In this document: one piece after another, positions 55,539-63,475 of the stretch
Layout of the letters: every line of letters starts with the position of its first letter
Numbering within the stretch: position 1 is the first letter of the stretch
NCBI RefSeq assembly: GCF_017814275.1
Contig: NZ_JAGIYQ010000016.1
Location: 1 to 64,000 of the forward strand
Length of the DNA stretch: 64,000 bases
DNA from: Gottfriedia endophytica
GTDB taxonomy: Bacteria; Bacillota; Bacilli; Bacillales; Bacillaceae_G
Direction: 5' to 3'
Translations under genes and position numbers: made by a program
Notes under the pieces: model-generated
Database searches by the model: none
What the model was told of the DNA's origin: nothing
The model's input: only the letters and a program-made list of their open reading frames with translations

Positions 55539-55640
55539 ATGGATCATTCGGTAGGTTACATCTTTTGGGGGCTAATTGTTTCTAGTGTGTTTCTTTTTGT
55601 ATGGGGTCTTTGGAAAAAGTCTTGGGAATTATTGCTGTAA
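55539..55640 (+). CDS. Small membrane peptide with its own terminator
   Basis: 33 residues: MDHSVGYIFWGLIVSSVFLF then VWGLWKKSWELLL. One membrane helix with Trp at the ends and a short basic patch. The start region (GTGAAGAA) is weak, but a perfect terminator follows at 55661-55694, which supports real expression. No homologue recognised. Confidence 0.55.
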   Translation: MDHSVGYIFWGLIVSSVFLFVWGLWKKSWELLL

Positions 55641-55660
55641 ATTTAACATTTTAAATTAAG

Positions 55661-55694
55661 AGCATTTCTGTGTAATGAGAAATGCTTTTTATTT
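55661..55694 (+). terminator. Terminator after the 55539 peptide
   Basis: AGCATTTCT, 8-base loop, AGAAATGCT, then TTTTATTTTT. Confidence 0.8.
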
Positions 55695-55818
55695 TTGTCA
55701 AAATTAAAAGGATATTTCAGTAACAATAATAATATAATGAAAAACAATACTAATTTATCGCAAAACAATAAAACGTATGATAAAATCATGTTGTCATTAA
55801 TTAAGCGAGGTGCTTTTT

Positions 55819-56301
55819 ATGAAACAAGTTACGACACTCTTTTTAAAGCTAGCTGTTATTTTTATAGGAATCCCAGTTCTTGCATTGTGCATATTTTTGG
55901 TGCCTAAGTTCGGGAATTTTGCTGGAGAATTGTATCCAGATATTGCTTATATGAAATCTCTCGTTTTAATCGATATGTACGCGGCAGCGATACCTTTTTA
56001 CTTTGCTCTGTATCAAGCTTTTAAACTTTTAAGCTATATTGATAAGAACCAAGCGTTCTCGGAATTATCGATAAAGGCTTTAAAGAATATAAAATACTGT
56101 GCCATCACGGTCAGTACCTTGTACCTGCTAGGTATGCCACTCTACTATCTCATGGCGGAAAGAGTTGACCCTCCATTTATCATTCCAATCGGATTGGTCA
56201 TTATTTTCGCCTCTATGGTGTTCGCCGTATTTGCTGCTGTTCTCCAACGGCTTCTACAAGAAGCGATTAACATAAAATCAGAAAATGATTTAACGGTTTG
56301 A
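55819..56301 (+). CDS. DUF2975 membrane protein (YoaS-like)
   Basis: 160 residues with four membrane helices (TLFLKLAVIFIGIPVLALCI; YAAAIPFYFALYQAFKLL; CAITVSTLYLLGMPLYYL; IIPIGLVIIFASMVFAVFAA), the DUF2975 layout. ATG 55819 is six bases after GAGGTG; the GTG at 55810 is part of that site. It is paired with a small Cro/C1-type regulator beginning two bases after its stop, exactly as B. subtilis yoaS-yozG. The pair is widespread but functionally undefined. Confidence 0.87.
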   Translation: MKQVTTLFLKLAVIFIGIPVLALCIFLVPKFGNFAGELYPDIAYMKSLVLIDMYAAAIPFYFALYQAFKLLSYIDKNQAFSELSIKALKNIKYCAITVSTLYLLGMPLYYLMAERVDPPFIIPIGLVIIFASMVFAVFAAVLQRLLQEAINIKSENDLTV

Positions 56302-56302
56302 G

Positions 56303-56530
56303 GTGGAGGATATGGCAATTATTATTAATATTGATGTGATGTTAGCAAAACGAAAAATGAGCGTAACGGAGCTTTCGGAGAGGGTTGGGATTACGATGGC
56401 GAATCTTTCCATTCTGAAAAATGGGAAAGCAAAAGCGGTTCGTTTTTCAACATTAGAAGCGATATGTAAGACTTTGGATTGTCAGCCAGGTGATATTTTG
56501 GAGTACAAAAGCGATGAAGACACTCAATAA
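56303..56530 (+). CDS. Cro/C1-type HTH regulator (YozG-like)
   Basis: 75 residues. XRE helix-turn-helix: MSVTELSERVGITMANLSIL then KNGKAKAVRFSTLEAICKTL, ending in the family tail CQPGDILEY. GTGGAGGA precedes the start. An ATG at 56312 (MAIIINID...) is the commoner N-terminus in this family and has better spacing to GGTGGAGG. Partner of the DUF2975 protein. Terminator at 56584-56609. Confidence 0.9.
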   Translation: MEDMAIIINIDVMLAKRKMSVTELSERVGITMANLSILKNGKAKAVRFSTLEAICKTLDCQPGDILEYKSDEDTQ

Positions 56531-56583
56531 AAACAGACAACAACTTTCTTCAACCAACGGGATTAGATAGTTAAATTAAGATG

Positions 56584-56613
56584 AAGGGATAGCGATTAAG
56601 CTATCCCTTCTCT
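56584..56613 (+). terminator. Terminator after the DUF2975/HTH pair
   Basis: AAGGGATAGC/GCTATCCCTT perfect 10-bp stem with a 6-base loop; moderate T content follows. Confidence 0.7.
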
Positions 56614-56780
56614 GCGTTTATTATTGTTATTTAATTAGAGAATTCCATTGATATTAGTGACAAAAAATGTGATGTGATTTGCAATGTTTGCACCTCAAAA
56701 GGGAACCCGTTATTATAAAACGACCTGCTCTTTTTTTCTAGGTATATTTTCCACACAAAACTTAATTTAATTAATTTACA

Positions 56781-56812
56781 TAATTCAACTATCGCATGCG
56801 ATAGTTGAATTA
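56781..56812. repeat. GCATGCG palindrome, perfect 32-bp copy
   Basis: TAATTCAACTATCGCA / TGCGATAGTTGAATTA: every position pairs. It lies 49 bases upstream of the start of the 56861 gene. Confidence 0.9.
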
Positions 56813-56860
56813 GACTTCAATGTATTAACTTTCATAATTTAAAATAGTTGGAGGATTCTT

Positions 56861-57118
56861 TTGGAAAGTATAAGAAAGCAAGCTTACAAAGTATTAATTC
56901 ACCAAGCTTTATTAGATACAAAAAATTGCAATGATACTGAAGAGATATTTCACATAGCTCATACTTTTCATAACCTTACTGAAACCTTAGTTGAGGATTT
57001 TAAAGGTTATAATGAAGAAGCATTATGGAGCAGAATAAGTTTTCTTGAAGAAAATTTTGGATTAATGCACTATAGAAGAATGTTTGAAGAAACGATAAAA
57101 AGGATGAGTAAAGATTAA
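56861..57118 (+). CDS. Hypothetical helical protein
   Basis: 85 residues, predicted all-alpha and acidic, with an N-terminal amphipathic helix (RKQAYKVLIHQALLDTKNC). Further segments are IFHIAHTFHNLTETLVEDF and FEETIKRMSKD. TTG 56861 follows GGAGG by six bases. No family recognised. It is bracketed by two GCATGCG palindromes (56781 and 57136). Confidence 0.65.
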   Translation: MESIRKQAYKVLIHQALLDTKNCNDTEEIFHIAHTFHNLTETLVEDFKGYNEEALWSRISFLEENFGLMHYRRMFEETIKRMSKD

Positions 57119-57124
57119 GATACA

Positions 57125-57167
57125 TTCTTATTAAACAACCGCATGCGATAGTTGAATACGATCACAA
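57125..57167. repeat. GCATGCG palindrome repeat, copy 3
   Basis: TTCTTATTAAACAACCGCATG, CGATAGTTGAATAC, GATCACAAG. Shares flanks with the copy at 55397. The left arm has lost TAT, so the palindrome is imperfect. Confidence 0.8.
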
Positions 57168-57230
57168 GTCAGTAGTGAGATATCTTATATGAAGATACTA
57201 ACAGATTATTGACAAAGAGTCAGGGATTAG

Positions 57231-57356
57231 ATGAAGCAAAATAAAATAGAAGTTAAAAAATTGAAAAGTGAATATTGTAATGATGAACATTTAACTATTG
57301 TAGTTAACGAAGTGCCGTTAGATGTTATTATACATAATCTCTATCCAAGTAGTTGA
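57231..57356 (+). pseudogene. Truncated small gene, interrupted by a palindromic-repeat unit
   Basis: 41 codons from ATG 57231 (AGGGA four bases upstream): MKQNKIEVKKLKSEYCNDEH then LTIVVNEVPLDVIIHNLYP. The end resembles the N-terminal part of some immunity-type proteins (…VNxxPLDxxLxxxYP…), but homology is unproven. The frame stops where the reverse palindromic-repeat unit (57366-57588) begins, so the rest was probably removed or displaced. Confidence 0.5.
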
Positions 57357-57417
57357 TTCCTTGGATGCCCTTTTCTAAAAGATTGTTTCGTTTGAGATTT
57401 CTAACTTTAAAGACAGA

Positions 57418-57543
57418 AGTTGATTGCAATGGAAGGTGCGAGACTCCTGTGGGTATAGCGAGAAGGCTGAGACCCCGCAGGCTTGCCGAGGAGGCTCAGC
57501 TCTCGCCCCACGGAAAGGGAGCATCCTGGAGTTGTAATCAACT
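57418..57543. repeat. Long palindromic repeat, copy 9 (reverse orientation)
   Basis: AGTTGATTGCAA...TTGTAATCAACT; internal blocks are the reverse complement of copies 1-8. Outer unit about 57366-57588, ending in GTATACGAAAACAGCCTTTT. The only clear complete copy in this orientation. Confidence 0.93.
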
Positions 57544-57684
57544 AACACTTTTTAAAATAGCAACAATGTATACGAAAACAGCCTTTTATTGAAGGTGAAT
57601 CATTATTTGTAGTACACAAAAAGATAGAAATAGCAGATAATATCAATACTTCTGCTTTCCTATCCTTCTTTTTTTACCCAAAAA

Positions 57685-59334
57685 TCAGTTGTTATTCTTT
57701 CTTATTGAAGCTCGCCAGTCTTCAGCATATTCTTCAAATGCACGATTTAAAGCTTTACCAATTTCGATATAATCTTCATTTTGTAAATTAGCAAGTGAAA
57801 TTCGAATTGACCATTCAGGACCTTTAAACCCAGCTCCGTTTAATAATACAATTGAATCCTCTTCTGCTAACCGAAATAATAAATCTGTAGGATAATAATT
57901 TTCTTTTAAATACTGAATAAATTCCTCACCGTACTTTATTTTTCCCCAAACCATTAAATCGATTTGAGTATAATAGGAAGTACTATTTTTATCATCTAGT
58001 ATTTTAATCCCACCTAAATGATCATATAGCAATTTTTTTCGTTGGCGACAAATTGCTTTTGTTTGACTTTTATATTTGTCTTCTTCGTCTAGTAATGCAA
58101 AAGCAGAAAATATAGCCATTTGCACTTGTTGTGGTGTTGATAATCCAGCTGTATGGTTTAACGCTACTTGACGACTATCTGCTACAATCCGATTAATAAA
58201 TTGGATTTTTTCTGGTTCAGTTGTAATCGTTTCATAGCGATTCAACAACTCTTTTTTTTGATCCTGAGGCAATTCCGTAATTAATTGATCAAACACATTT
58301 TTTTGATGAAGTGCAATTACACCTAAACGCCACCCTGTTGCACCAAAATATTTTGAATAGGAGTAAACACCAACTGTATTGTACGGAAGTTCTGACATGA
58401 TTGAATGAAAATCGTCAACGAAAGTACCATATACATCATCAGTAATAATCATCAGATTTGGATTTTTATTTTTTACAATGGATTTTAAATACTCCATAGA
58501 CTCTTTATTGATGGCAACGGATGGTGGATTACTTGGATTGACAACAAATAGTGCTTTTACATTTGGATCAGCAATTTTATCTAACTCTTCATTTGTATAT
58601 TGCCAAGTATGATACCCTTCTTCATTATGAGCATTCGCAAAAATTGGAGCGATCTGAAAATCGTATCTAGATAAATGTGGTATTTCTAAATAGGGTGTAA
58701 AAATTGGAACCATTAATGCGATGCGATCTCCTTTTTCCAACAAATGATTTGCTACCAAAGAATCAAAAATATAACACATTGCAGCCGTTCCACCTTCAAC
58801 TGCAAATAGATCAAACTTTCCTTCTATTGGTTGATTACTGCATAATTCTTTCATTATATAGTCATGGACAATTTGCTCGGTATGTAATAACATTCGATCT
58901 GGAACAGGATAGTTGTCAGCAATAATTCCATCTACTAATTCGTAAATCCAACGATTGGGTTCAAAGTTATGTTTCGTTATTCCATAATCCACGATATTTT
59001 TTAAGAGCTCGATTCCTGGAGAGTCTTTATGTTCTTTTACAAAAGTATAAAATCGGTCTGCAATTCCCTTACCATATGGCATACCAGCTAGATCGCCATC
59101 TTTCCAAATCCTCTGTGTTTCTTCAACTGCAAATTGCCCTAATGTAAAAAAAGCCTGTCTTGGGGTAGCAGCCGTCCAATTCGGATTTCCTCTCCCCGCA
59201 TTAAACATGGCGCGAACTCGTTTTTTCTGAGTAGCTTTTGCCAAGTCCAATAACTTATCCTTTAGCTCGAATGGACTTAATTTTTTGTAACCTTCCATTA
59301 ATTTTCTTCGTTTATCAGATTTATCTAATGGCAT
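57685..59334 (-). CDS. aspD: Aspartate 4-decarboxylase (bifunctional aspartate aminotransferase) AspD
   Basis: PLP enzyme converting L-aspartate to L-alanine and CO2. 549 residues from ATG 59334, whose GGAG site overlaps an upstream in-frame ATG (59346). Fold-type I landmarks: MFNAGRGNPNW (N-terminal substrate loop), FVVNPSNPPSVAINKES, TDDVYGTFVDDF (PLP Asp) and YSYSKYFGATGWRLG with the PLP-binding Lys. The N-terminal ~50 residues (RAMFNAGRGNPNWTAATPRQ) are typical of AspD and not of ordinary aminotransferases. The AspT-like antiporter gene lies upstream, giving a decarboxylation/antiport pair. Confidence 0.93.
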   Translation of the reverse strand: MPLDKSDKRRKLMEGYKKLSPFELKDKLLDLAKATQKKRVRAMFNAGRGNPNWTAATPRQAFFTLGQFAVEETQRIWKDGDLAGMPYGKGIADRFYTFVKEHKDSPGIELLKNIVDYGITKHNFEPNRWIYELVDGIIADNYPVPDRMLLHTEQIVHDYIMKELCSNQPIEGKFDLFAVEGGTAAMCYIFDSLVANHLLEKGDRIALMVPIFTPYLEIPHLSRYDFQIAPIFANAHNEEGYHTWQYTNEELDKIADPNVKALFVVNPSNPPSVAINKESMEYLKSIVKNKNPNLMIITDDVYGTFVDDFHSIMSELPYNTVGVYSYSKYFGATGWRLGVIALHQKNVFDQLITELPQDQKKELLNRYETITTEPEKIQFINRIVADSRQVALNHTAGLSTPQQVQMAIFSAFALLDEEDKYKSQTKAICRQRKKLLYDHLGGIKILDDKNSTSYYTQIDLMVWGKIKYGEEFIQYLKENYYPTDLLFRLAEEDSIVLLNGAGFKGPEWSIRISLANLQNEDYIEIGKALNRAFEEYAEDWRASIRKNNN

Positions 59335-59432
59335 ATTACTCCTCATTTCTTATGTGTAAAGATGAAGTTAGAATGAATGATCTTATATTAGGCTATGTTA
59401 AACAACATTGTTGATATTCACGAGAATAGATC

Positions 59433-60632
59433 CTAAGAAAAGAATAAAACAATCACCGTACCCCAGACAGTTAAAAGAATATTACCTATTGCATATGGGA
59501 TAGTATATCCTAATACAGGAACGTTACTTTTTGCTTTTTCACATATTGCACCAAGTGAGGGAGTTGAAGTTTGTGCCCCTGCACATGCACCTAATGTAAT
59601 AGCTGCATTCCATTTAAATATGTACTTACCTAAAAAGATTCCCACAATCAAAGGAATTAATGTGACAACAATCCCAGCAAAGAAAAAACTAATTCCAGAA
59701 TGCTTTAATCCTGTTACAAATCCAGGACCAGCATTAATACCAACCACTGCAACGAATGCAGATAATCCCATATTACTTAAAAACCAAACTGTTTCTTTTG
59801 GAATTAGACCAACTTTTGGTTTTTTCGAATGAATTAATCCAAAAAACAAGCCCATAATTAGTGCCCCACCACTAGTTGATAAATTGATTCCTACCGCACC
59901 AACCTTTAACGCTGGAATTCCAATTAGACCTCCAAGTAAAATTCCCAAAGATAGGAAAATAATATCTGTTTCAATTGATTTTTTTTCAGTTTTATCAACA
60001 ACCGAATCATTAACAATTGCCTTATTATGATGCATATCATGTTCAATTTTTTTACACTCTTCAACAATATCTACACCATATATTTTTGGACCAATTATAG
60101 AAATTAAAAATGCCGCTCCAATCGTTCCAAAAATATATGTTACGGCATAGCCTACTGGAACAAAGTCTGACATTTGTTTTTTTGCTGTGGCAGTACCACT
60201 TAAATGAGCAATTGCATCTTGTGCAACACCAATCATCGAAGATTGTGTTAATGCACCTGCCCCTAATCCAGCTGCTTGCCCAGCATTATATCCTAATAAT
60301 TTTGCTACTAGTACTGTGCATCCGAGTCCTACAGCACAAACTATGGCTGCAAATAGAACTTGAGGTAATCCCTCTTTCTTTAAACCCTTAAAAAATTGAG
60401 GACCAACGTTATAACCTAATGAAAATAAAAATAATAGAAAGAACACGGCTTTGACTGTTGGATTAATTGTAATATTAAGTTGACCAACAATAACCCCAGT
60501 AATTAATACACCTGGTACAGCTCCAATCGTAAAAGTACCAATTCTTATTTTTCCAATTGCATAACCAATAGCTAATGTAAAAAACAATGCAAGCTCAGGA
60601 TATTGTGTAAATGTAGTTTGGATCCAGTGCAT
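59433..60632 (-). CDS. aspT: AspT-like aspartate:alanine antiporter (short form)
   Basis: 399 residues from ATG 60632 (GAGGTGA five bases upstream). Two homologous membrane halves of the AAE family: GYAIGKIRIGTFTIGAVPGV in half 1, and GIPALKVGAVGINLSTSGGA with GLSAFVAVVGINAGPGFVTG in half 2. Classical AspT (about 540 residues) has a large central cytoplasmic RCK/TrkA_C region. Here only a charged linker of about 45 residues (about 175-225, CKKIEHDMHHNKAI) separates the halves. Exchange of aspartate in for alanine out would make the AspD reaction generate proton-motive force. Confidence 0.85.
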   Translation of the reverse strand: MHWIQTTFTQYPELALFFTLAIGYAIGKIRIGTFTIGAVPGVLITGVIVGQLNITINPTVKAVFFLLFLFSLGYNVGPQFFKGLKKEGLPQVLFAAIVCAVGLGCTVLVAKLLGYNAGQAAGLGAGALTQSSMIGVAQDAIAHLSGTATAKKQMSDFVPVGYAVTYIFGTIGAAFLISIIGPKIYGVDIVEECKKIEHDMHHNKAIVNDSVVDKTEKKSIETDIIFLSLGILLGGLIGIPALKVGAVGINLSTSGGALIMGLFFGLIHSKKPKVGLIPKETVWFLSNMGLSAFVAVVGINAGPGFVTGLKHSGISFFFAGIVVTLIPLIVGIFLGKYIFKWNAAITLGACAGAQTSTPSLGAICEKAKSNVPVLGYTIPYAIGNILLTVWGTVIVLFFS

Positions 60633-60821
60633 ATCATTCACCTCTTTATTTCGTTCTATGAGTATATTTTCCATTTGTAAGTATTAAAATTCTGATCTAA
60701 CTATTTGAGTGGGTTTGTTAGAACAAATAAAACATCATTACAATGTTCCAAAAACCTTTTAGTAACACAATCTTTTATAAAGGCTGTTTTCGTATACATT
60801 GTTGCTATATTAGAATGCCTT

Positions 60822-60919
60822 AGTTGATTACAACTCCAGGATACTCGCTTTCCGTGGGGCGTGAGCTGAGCCTCCTCGCTATTCCCACAGGAGTCTCGCA
60901 CCTTCCGTTGTAATCAACT
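60822..60919. repeat. Long palindromic repeat, copy 10 (internally deleted)
   Basis: Both terminal arms present; about 35 bases of the centre missing (GAGCCTCCTCGCTATTCCC joins the two halves). Outer unit 60780-60962, AAGGCTGTTTTCG to AAAGCCTTT. Confidence 0.92.
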
Positions 60920-60977
60920 TCTCTCTTTAAAATTAAAAACAATCTTTTAGAATAAAGCCTTTATAAAAAAAAAAAAA

Positions 60978-60999
60978 AGCACCCACATAAGTGAGTACT
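60978..60999 (-). terminator. Terminator after the murB-like gene
   Basis: AGCACCCAC/GTGAGTACT stem with an ATAA loop, followed on the minus strand by more than ten T. Confidence 0.85.
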
Positions 61000-61011
61000 T
61001 TTAACAAGTTA

Positions 61012-61926
61012 TTATAAGTCTTCTCCAACAATCTTTACTTCTCTCTCTAATTCTATACCGAACTTTTCCTTTACAACCTCTTGAACATGATTGATCAGGT
61101 TAATATAATCTGTTGCAGTAGCATTATCTTTATTAATAATAAAACCTGCATGTTTTAATGATACTTCAGCTCCACCAATATTTGTTCCTTGAAGGCCACT
61201 ATCTTGAATTAATTTTCCTGCAAAATGACCTGGAGGACGTTTAAAAACACTACCAGCAGAAGGATATTCTAATGGCTGCTTTTCTTCTCTTTTCTGAGTA
61301 AGATCATCCATTTTTTCTTTAATCTCTTTATAATTCCCTTTTTCTAATTGGAAGGTAGCTTCTAGCGCAATATAGCCTTTTTTGGCAATAATGCTTTTAC
61401 GATATCCTAATTCTAATTCTTCTTTAGATAAAGTAAGCACTTCGCCTTCTGGTGAAATAACAACTGTGCTAACAATTATATCTTGTATCTCTCCACCGTA
61501 TGCTCCTGCATTCATCGCTAGTGCTCCACCAATAGAACCTGGGATTCCACAAGCAAACTCTAGTCCTGTAAGATTCGCTTCTAGAGCTTTTCTTGAAGCT
61601 TCAATAATACTTACACCACTTTGGACAACCATTCTATTTTCATTAATTGTTAAGTTATTAAACTTTTTTAAATTTAAGACAATGCCTCTAAATCCACCAT
61701 CTTTTACGACCATGTTAGATCCATTACCAATTAATAACAATGGAATCGAATGTTCTTTAGCAAAAGTAACAATATTTTTCACTTGTTCAACAGTAGTTGG
61801 TGTAACAAAATAATCCGCTTTTCCACCAAGTTTAGTTGCAGTATGATTTTTTAAAATTTCATCTAACTTTACATTTTCTTCAGAAACAATTTCAACTATT
61901 TTTTGTAACACTTTATTATTTAACAT
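61012..61926 (-). CDS. murB: UDP-N-acetylenolpyruvoylglucosamine reductase (MurB)
   Basis: 304 residues. FAD-binding LLLIGNGSNMVVKDGGFRGI and GIPGSIGGALAMNAGAYGGE; catalytic Ser in EYPSAGSVFKRPPGHFAG; final GLQGTNIGGAEVSLKHAGFI. It reduces enolpyruvyl-UDP-GlcNAc to UDP-MurNAc for peptidoglycan synthesis. ATG 61926 is ten bases after AAAAGGA; the TTG at 61935 is too close to it. It stands alone, away from any dcw cluster, so it may be a second MurB paralogue as in the B. cereus group. Confidence 0.94.
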   Translation of the reverse strand: MLNNKVLQKIVEIVSEENVKLDEILKNHTATKLGGKADYFVTPTTVEQVKNIVTFAKEHSIPLLLIGNGSNMVVKDGGFRGIVLNLKKFNNLTINENRMVVQSGVSIIEASRKALEANLTGLEFACGIPGSIGGALAMNAGAYGGEIQDIIVSTVVISPEGEVLTLSKEELELGYRKSIIAKKGYIALEATFQLEKGNYKEIKEKMDDLTQKREEKQPLEYPSAGSVFKRPPGHFAGKLIQDSGLQGTNIGGAEVSLKHAGFIINKDNATATDYINLINHVQEVVKEKFGIELEREVKIVGEDL

Positions 61927-62083
61927 ATTTTTCAAATCCTTTTCTTACTATCTAATTGATAAGCATAGTAAGAAATATTATACCATTTATTAACCCTACT
62001 GGCATTCCCTTAATTTTTTAATATAATATTCTTTATTTTCTCTTAATTAAAGTCTGTTTTAGTATACATTGTTGCTATTCAGA

Positions 62084-62169
62084 AAGTTGATTTCCATTCC
62101 AGGATGCTCACTTTCCTTGGGGCGTGAGTTGAGCCTCCTCGTCGCATACCCTTCCGTTCCAATCAACTT
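62084..62169. repeat. Long palindromic repeat, copy 11 (internally deleted)
   Basis: AAGTTGATTTCC start, CGTTCCAATCAACTT end, about 50 bases missing from the middle. Flanks TAGTATACATTGTTGCTATT (62071) and AAACCTAAAAGCAACAATC are intact. Confidence 0.9.
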
Positions 62170-62230
62170 CTGTTTTTTAAATTACAAAACCTAAAAGCAA
62201 CAATCTTTAAAAAAGAACCTAATTAAAAGA

Positions 62231-63253
62231 TTAATAAAATTGCTTTTGTATGACTAAATCATTTCTTCTAATCAGATTTTGCTTTTTTAAAATAAAAAAT
62301 AAAGTATAAGTAATAAAAATAGGAACTAGTAGATACGTTACAATCATAGGGATTAACATACCTATACCAAACTCAGAAAGTAATGAAATTGGCGTTACTA
62401 ATGCACATAACCCGATCCCCACTATACCTTTTCCAACTTCAATATGAAAAAGTAAAGTTGAAATCACACCTGCAACTACACTTGATACTAATGAAGGTAA
62501 CACAATCCAAGCATTTTCCAGGATATTTGGAAGTAAGATTGCTGGTGTGCAAATCGATAAAGTAATTGACGATTTCAAATCATTTTCCCTATTGGATATA
62601 GCTGCTAATCCTACAAATTGAGCTACACAACCTGCTAAAGCAGCACCTCCAGCAAGTCCATTTAGATCTAATGCAATAGCTAGTGCCACAGATAGAATAG
62701 GTGAAAATGTTAAGAATCCCCAGACAATCGATAAAATAATCGATAAAAGTAAAGGATTACCTTCAGTTACTTGATTAATATATTGACCAATTATTTGGAA
62801 TATAGGATCAATGAACTTAGATAATCCAAATCCAATGCTGCCTACTACAATAATAATTCCAAGAGGAACAATGATTATATCAAATACTACTTTACCCATT
62901 AATCTTTTTCCAAAATACGTCGCCACTAAAGCTGTAGTTAGTGCATCAATTGGATTACCAACTGCAATCGAAATTTCATTGAGATCATTCAAATACATTG
63001 CACCTGCTCCTAAGCATGACGCAATCATTGTTGAAAAAATAACTAGTCCATCAGCACCAAACATGATTGGAATGACAAAACCAATCATTGTTGACATTAA
63101 GCTTTTGGCAATTGCCCCCATTGATAAGATTCCGGTTGAACCAAATAGATTACCAAGTTCATCAATTAACATGCTAATACCAATTGTAATAAATACTGCA
63201 ATTGTCCATCTATTTGATGTGTGAAATATCCTTAACTTTTGTAAGTTGTTCAT
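62231..63253 (-). CDS. PTS EIIC-like membrane permease
   Basis: 340 residues, about ten helices, of the PTS_EIIC_2 family (membrane-only proteins without fused IIA/IIB). Family segments: PIMFGADGLVIFSTMIASCL, NPIDALTTALVATYFGKRLM, GLAGGAALAGCVAQFVGLAA. There is no EIIA/EIIB gene next to it and no recognisable phosphorylation domain, so whether it is PTS-coupled is unclear. ATG 63253 has AAGGTAGG seven bases upstream; ATG 63271 lies before that site. Confidence 0.83.
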   Translation of the reverse strand: MNNLQKLRIFHTSNRWTIAVFITIGISMLIDELGNLFGSTGILSMGAIAKSLMSTMIGFVIPIMFGADGLVIFSTMIASCLGAGAMYLNDLNEISIAVGNPIDALTTALVATYFGKRLMGKVVFDIIIVPLGIIIVVGSIGFGLSKFIDPIFQIIGQYINQVTEGNPLLLSIILSIVWGFLTFSPILSVALAIALDLNGLAGGAALAGCVAQFVGLAAISNRENDLKSSITLSICTPAILLPNILENAWIVLPSLVSSVVAGVISTLLFHIEVGKGIVGIGLCALVTPISLLSEFGIGMLIPMIVTYLLVPIFITYTLFFILKKQNLIRRNDLVIQKQFY

Positions 63254-63356
63254 TTTTTTGCCTACCTTCATTCAAGTTCTTTCTAAAGATTAGTATGGCA
63301 AAAAAGGTTATTTTTCTTACTTTGTTTGTAATTATCGAAACTAAAATAAGTAATTG

Positions 63357-63388
63357 AAAAAAGGAGCAGATTTTTTCCGCTCCTTTTT
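63357..63388. terminator. Bidirectional terminator before the MFS gene end
   Basis: AAAAAAGGAGC/GCTCCTTTTT stem with T-runs in both directions; it can serve the minus-strand MFS gene. Confidence 0.85.
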
Positions 63389-63475
63389 GAGTGTTAATTT
63401 GTATGATAAATGTGCCGCTAAAAATCTAAATAAACTGTTTTATTAATCATATTTGATGTTTTATACTTCTGAAGA

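Noticed and set aside
55819-56530. DUF2975/XRE pair considered as a toxin-antitoxin module
   Set aside because: The pair matches the yoaS-yozG arrangement, a membrane protein with a small regulator. No toxin motif is visible and a toxin role would be speculation.
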